Part shown: positions 62,153 through 64,000 of the stretch, piece by piece | Position numbering within the stretch: position 1 is the first letter of the stretch | How the letters are laid out: every line of letters starts with the position of its first letter | Position numbers and translations under genes: made by a program | Assembly: GCF_022808955.1 (NCBI RefSeq) | Contig: NZ_JAKZEY010000045.1 | Location: forward strand, 1 to 64,000 | DNA from: Anaerococcus sp. AGMB09787 | GTDB taxonomy: Bacteria; Bacillota; Clostridia; Tissierellales; Peptoniphilaceae | Reading direction: 5' to 3' | DNA length: 64,000 nt | Notes under the pieces: generated by a model | What the model saw: only the letters and a program-made list of their open reading frames with translations | What the model was told of the DNA's origin: nothing | Database searches by the model: none

Positions 62153-64000
62153 TTAATCAAGTTCTAGTCTACCAGTGTAGAGTTGCCAGTAGGTTCCCCT
62201 TTCTTTCATAAGGTCCTCGTGGCTGCCTCTTTCGATTATTCTTCCATCTTCCATTACCATGATGACATCTGAGTTTTGGATGGTTGATAGCCTGTGGGCT
62301 ATAACTATAGAAGTTGCACCTGACATTAAATTATCCATAGCTTCTGTTACTTGGATTTCTGTACTTGTATCTATAGAGCTGGTAGCTTCATCCAGGATAA
62401 GCATAGGTGGTTCTGCTATGGCTGCTCTTGATATAGATATAAGTTGGTTTTGGCCATCTGATAAAGATGAACCATCTCCATGTATATTTGTATCATAGCC
62501 TTTAGGTAGTCTTTTTATAAAAGCATTTGCACCAGATAGTCTAGCTGCTGATTTTATTTCTTCATCACTTGATCTAAGCTTTCCATACCTTATATTGCCT
62601 GAGATAGTATCTGTAAATAAGTTTACATCTTGTAAGACCATACCGAAGGCTTTCCTTAAAGCATCCTTTTTTATATCTCTTATGTCTATACCATCAAGTT
62701 CTATTGACCCATTATCAATATCATAAAACCTAGTTATAACATTGGTTATTGTGGTCTTACCTGCCCCGGTTGATCCAACAAAGGCAATTTTTTCTCCTGG
62801 ATCTACATAGAAGGATATGTCTTTTAGGATTTGGTTGTTGCCATCGTAGGAGAAGTCTACATTTTTAAATTCAATCTTTCCTTCCAAAAGCTTATAGTGA
62901 ACATCGGATCCATCTTTCCACATCCAAGCATACCTACCGGTTATATCCTTGCAAGATTTTATATCACCATCTTTGCTAACTCTAACGTTAGCAAGGTCGA
63001 TTATTCCATCATCTCCTTCAGCTTCCATATCCATTACTTCAAAGATCCTATCTGCACCTGCTAGTGCTTGGAAAACTAAGTTAGCTTGTTGGGATATGTT
63101 AGAAATCGGGTTTTGTATTTGTCTTATATTTGATAAAAACGCAGCCAAAACTCCTACACTTATATTGTTATTTAAGGTTAGATATACTCCCAAAACAGTT
63201 ATTAGAGCATAGATAATATTAACTGAGTTGACCAAAAAAGGCATTATCTTTCCAGCATTTATTTGAGCCTTAGCTATAGCTCTTCTAAGTTTTTGTGACT
63301 TATCTTCAAATTCTTCATTTACATATCTTTCCCTAGAAAATACCTTGACTACCTTTTGACCCGATAAGATTTCTTCGTCAAAACCATGAAGCTTAGATAT
63401 ATCCTCTTGAGCTTGACCGAAAAATTTACCTGTTTTTAAGGTTATCCTTGATATTACAGGGATCATTACAAATAATCCCACTAATAAAAGCAAAGTTAAG
63501 TTAAAGTCTAGCCTAAACATAACTAAAAGTGTTCCAAAAAATGTAAGCAAGGCTCTTATTATGGTAGGAACTGTGTTGGCTAGAGTTTGAGATAGTACAT
63601 CTGTATCATTAGTAAATCTTGACATAATCTCACCATGTTGGTTAGAGTCAAAAAAGTCTATAGGTAGGGATTGGATCTTAGCAAAAAGTTCGTTTCTTAT
63701 ATTCCTTATTGATCTTTCTCCAACTCTTACCATAAGTCTTGAGTAAATCATAGCTGTAACTGATGATATAAAATAGATAAAGGCCATCTGAATTACTGCA
63801 CTTCTTAGACCGTTTACATCTGATTTTAAAATGTAATTATCTATAATAGGTTGAAGCATATTTACTCCCATAATTTGTGTAGCTGTAGATACTATTACCC
63901 CCACTATTATAACAAACATTTGCCACTTATAGGTAAAAAGGTAACCAAGGAGTCTTGATAGAGATTTAAAGGATACAGTTCTTCTGTATTTTCTTTCTTG
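62153..64000 (-). CDS. MsbA/LmrA-type ABC exporter half-transporter, 5' end beyond the right edge
   Basis: The frame is open through the right edge; an internal ATG at 63919 is not the start, since QERKYRRTVSFKSLSRLLGY precedes it in frame. Six-helix exporter domain, then a linker, then the ATPase: Walker A GSTGAGKTTITN, signature SSLSDGQNQLISISRAA (LSDGQ instead of LSGGQ), Walker B MLILDEATSSID, switch VIAHRLSTI. A ~35-residue insertion before the ATPase (VRVSKDGDIKSCKDITGRYA) is longer than usual. Such half-transporters usually pair with a second one, probably just outside the window. Substrate unknown (multidrug or lipid). Confidence 0.93.
   Translation of the reverse strand, partial: QERKYRRTVSFKSLSRLLGYLFTYKWQMFVIIVGVIVSTATQIMGVNMLQPIIDNYILKSDVNGLRSAVIQMAFIYFISSVTAMIYSRLMVRVGERSIRNIRNELFAKIQSLPIDFFDSNQHGEIMSRFTNDTDVLSQTLANTVPTIIRALLTFFGTLLVMFRLDFNLTLLLLVGLFVMIPVISRITLKTGKFFGQAQEDISKLHGFDEEILSGQKVVKVFSRERYVNEEFEDKSQKLRRAIAKAQINAGKIMPFLVNSVNIIYALITVLGVYLTLNNNISVGVLAAFLSNIRQIQNPISNISQQANLVFQALAGADRIFEVMDMEAEGDDGIIDLANVRVSKDGDIKSCKDITGRYAWMWKDGSDVHYKLLEGKIEFKNVDFSYDGNNQILKDISFYVDPGEKIAFVGSTGAGKTTITNVITRFYDIDNGSIELDGIDIRDIKKDALRKAFGMVLQDVNLFTDTISGNIRYGKLRSSDEEIKSAARLSGANAFIKRLPKGYDTNIHGDGSSLSDGQNQLISISRAAIAEPPMLILDEATSSIDTSTEIQVTEAMDNLMSGATSIVIAHRLSTIQNSDVIMVMEDGRIIERGSHEDLMKERGTYWQLYTGRLELD

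Overview
The window looks like a low-GC, anaerobic Gram-positive coccus of the Peptoniphilaceae, most like Anaerococcus or Finegoldia. This is inferred from protein style, the albumin-binding GA-module surface proteins, NPKTG sortase signals, superoxide reductase, FeoAAB and the T-box. The core is an ordinary chromosome: uvrBA, a zinc/cadmium efflux operon, feoAAB, threonine aldolase with an OatA-like acyltransferase, rlmH, a T-box-controlled branched-chain amino acid ABC transporter, a complete rbsRKDACB ribose operon, hisS, a tRNA cluster (Cys, Gly, Phe) and an ABC exporter running off the right edge.

Left end (1-4.6 kb): two divergent surface-protein genes with near-identical GA-type albumin-binding modules in inverted orientation. 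A run of 14 G sits exactly between the -35 and -10 elements of the leftward gene, the classic layout of a phase-variable promoter. A collapsed rrf2 copy lies between the two genes; an intact rrf2 and an IS630 remnant follow.

Accessory island (about 25.9-38.1 kb): very AT-rich and crowded with IS1182 and IS256 remnants, it holds two different peptide (RiPP) operons facing each other. The minus-strand operon (36.3 to 33.2 kb) is a close structural match to the epipeptide system YydF/EpeX of Bacillus subtilis: a 49-residue precursor with Ile at both positions (36 and 44) that are epimerised in EpeX, a radical SAM epimerase, an M50 membrane protease and an ABC transporter. The plus-strand operon (28.3-31.8 kb) is one I do not recognise: a 45-residue precursor with a CC pair, a stand-alone Lon-type (S16) protease domain with the Ser/Lys dyad at Lon spacing, a radical SAM/SPASM enzyme and an ABC-2 transporter. 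In both operons the precursor gene is enclosed by a perfect 12-13 bp inverted repeat whose distal arm lies exactly 13 nt after the precursor stop codon. A ~146 bp direct repeat (an IS256 end) flanks the whole ~9.9 kb island and could excise it.

Next come an A-rich aconitase / isocitrate dehydrogenase / citrate synthase operon (oxidative half-TCA route to 2-oxoglutarate), a 3-hydroxyacyl-CoA dehydrogenase gene, IS200, IS630 and IS3 debris, and a DUF1538 transporter with PII-like partners. An encapsulated-ferritin gene follows, with an intact cargo tail beside an encapsulin shell gene broken by a frameshift and a stop. Two copies of a small palindromic element (MITE-like) lie at 4.8 and 57.4 kb. 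All family calls are from reading motifs; no searches were run.
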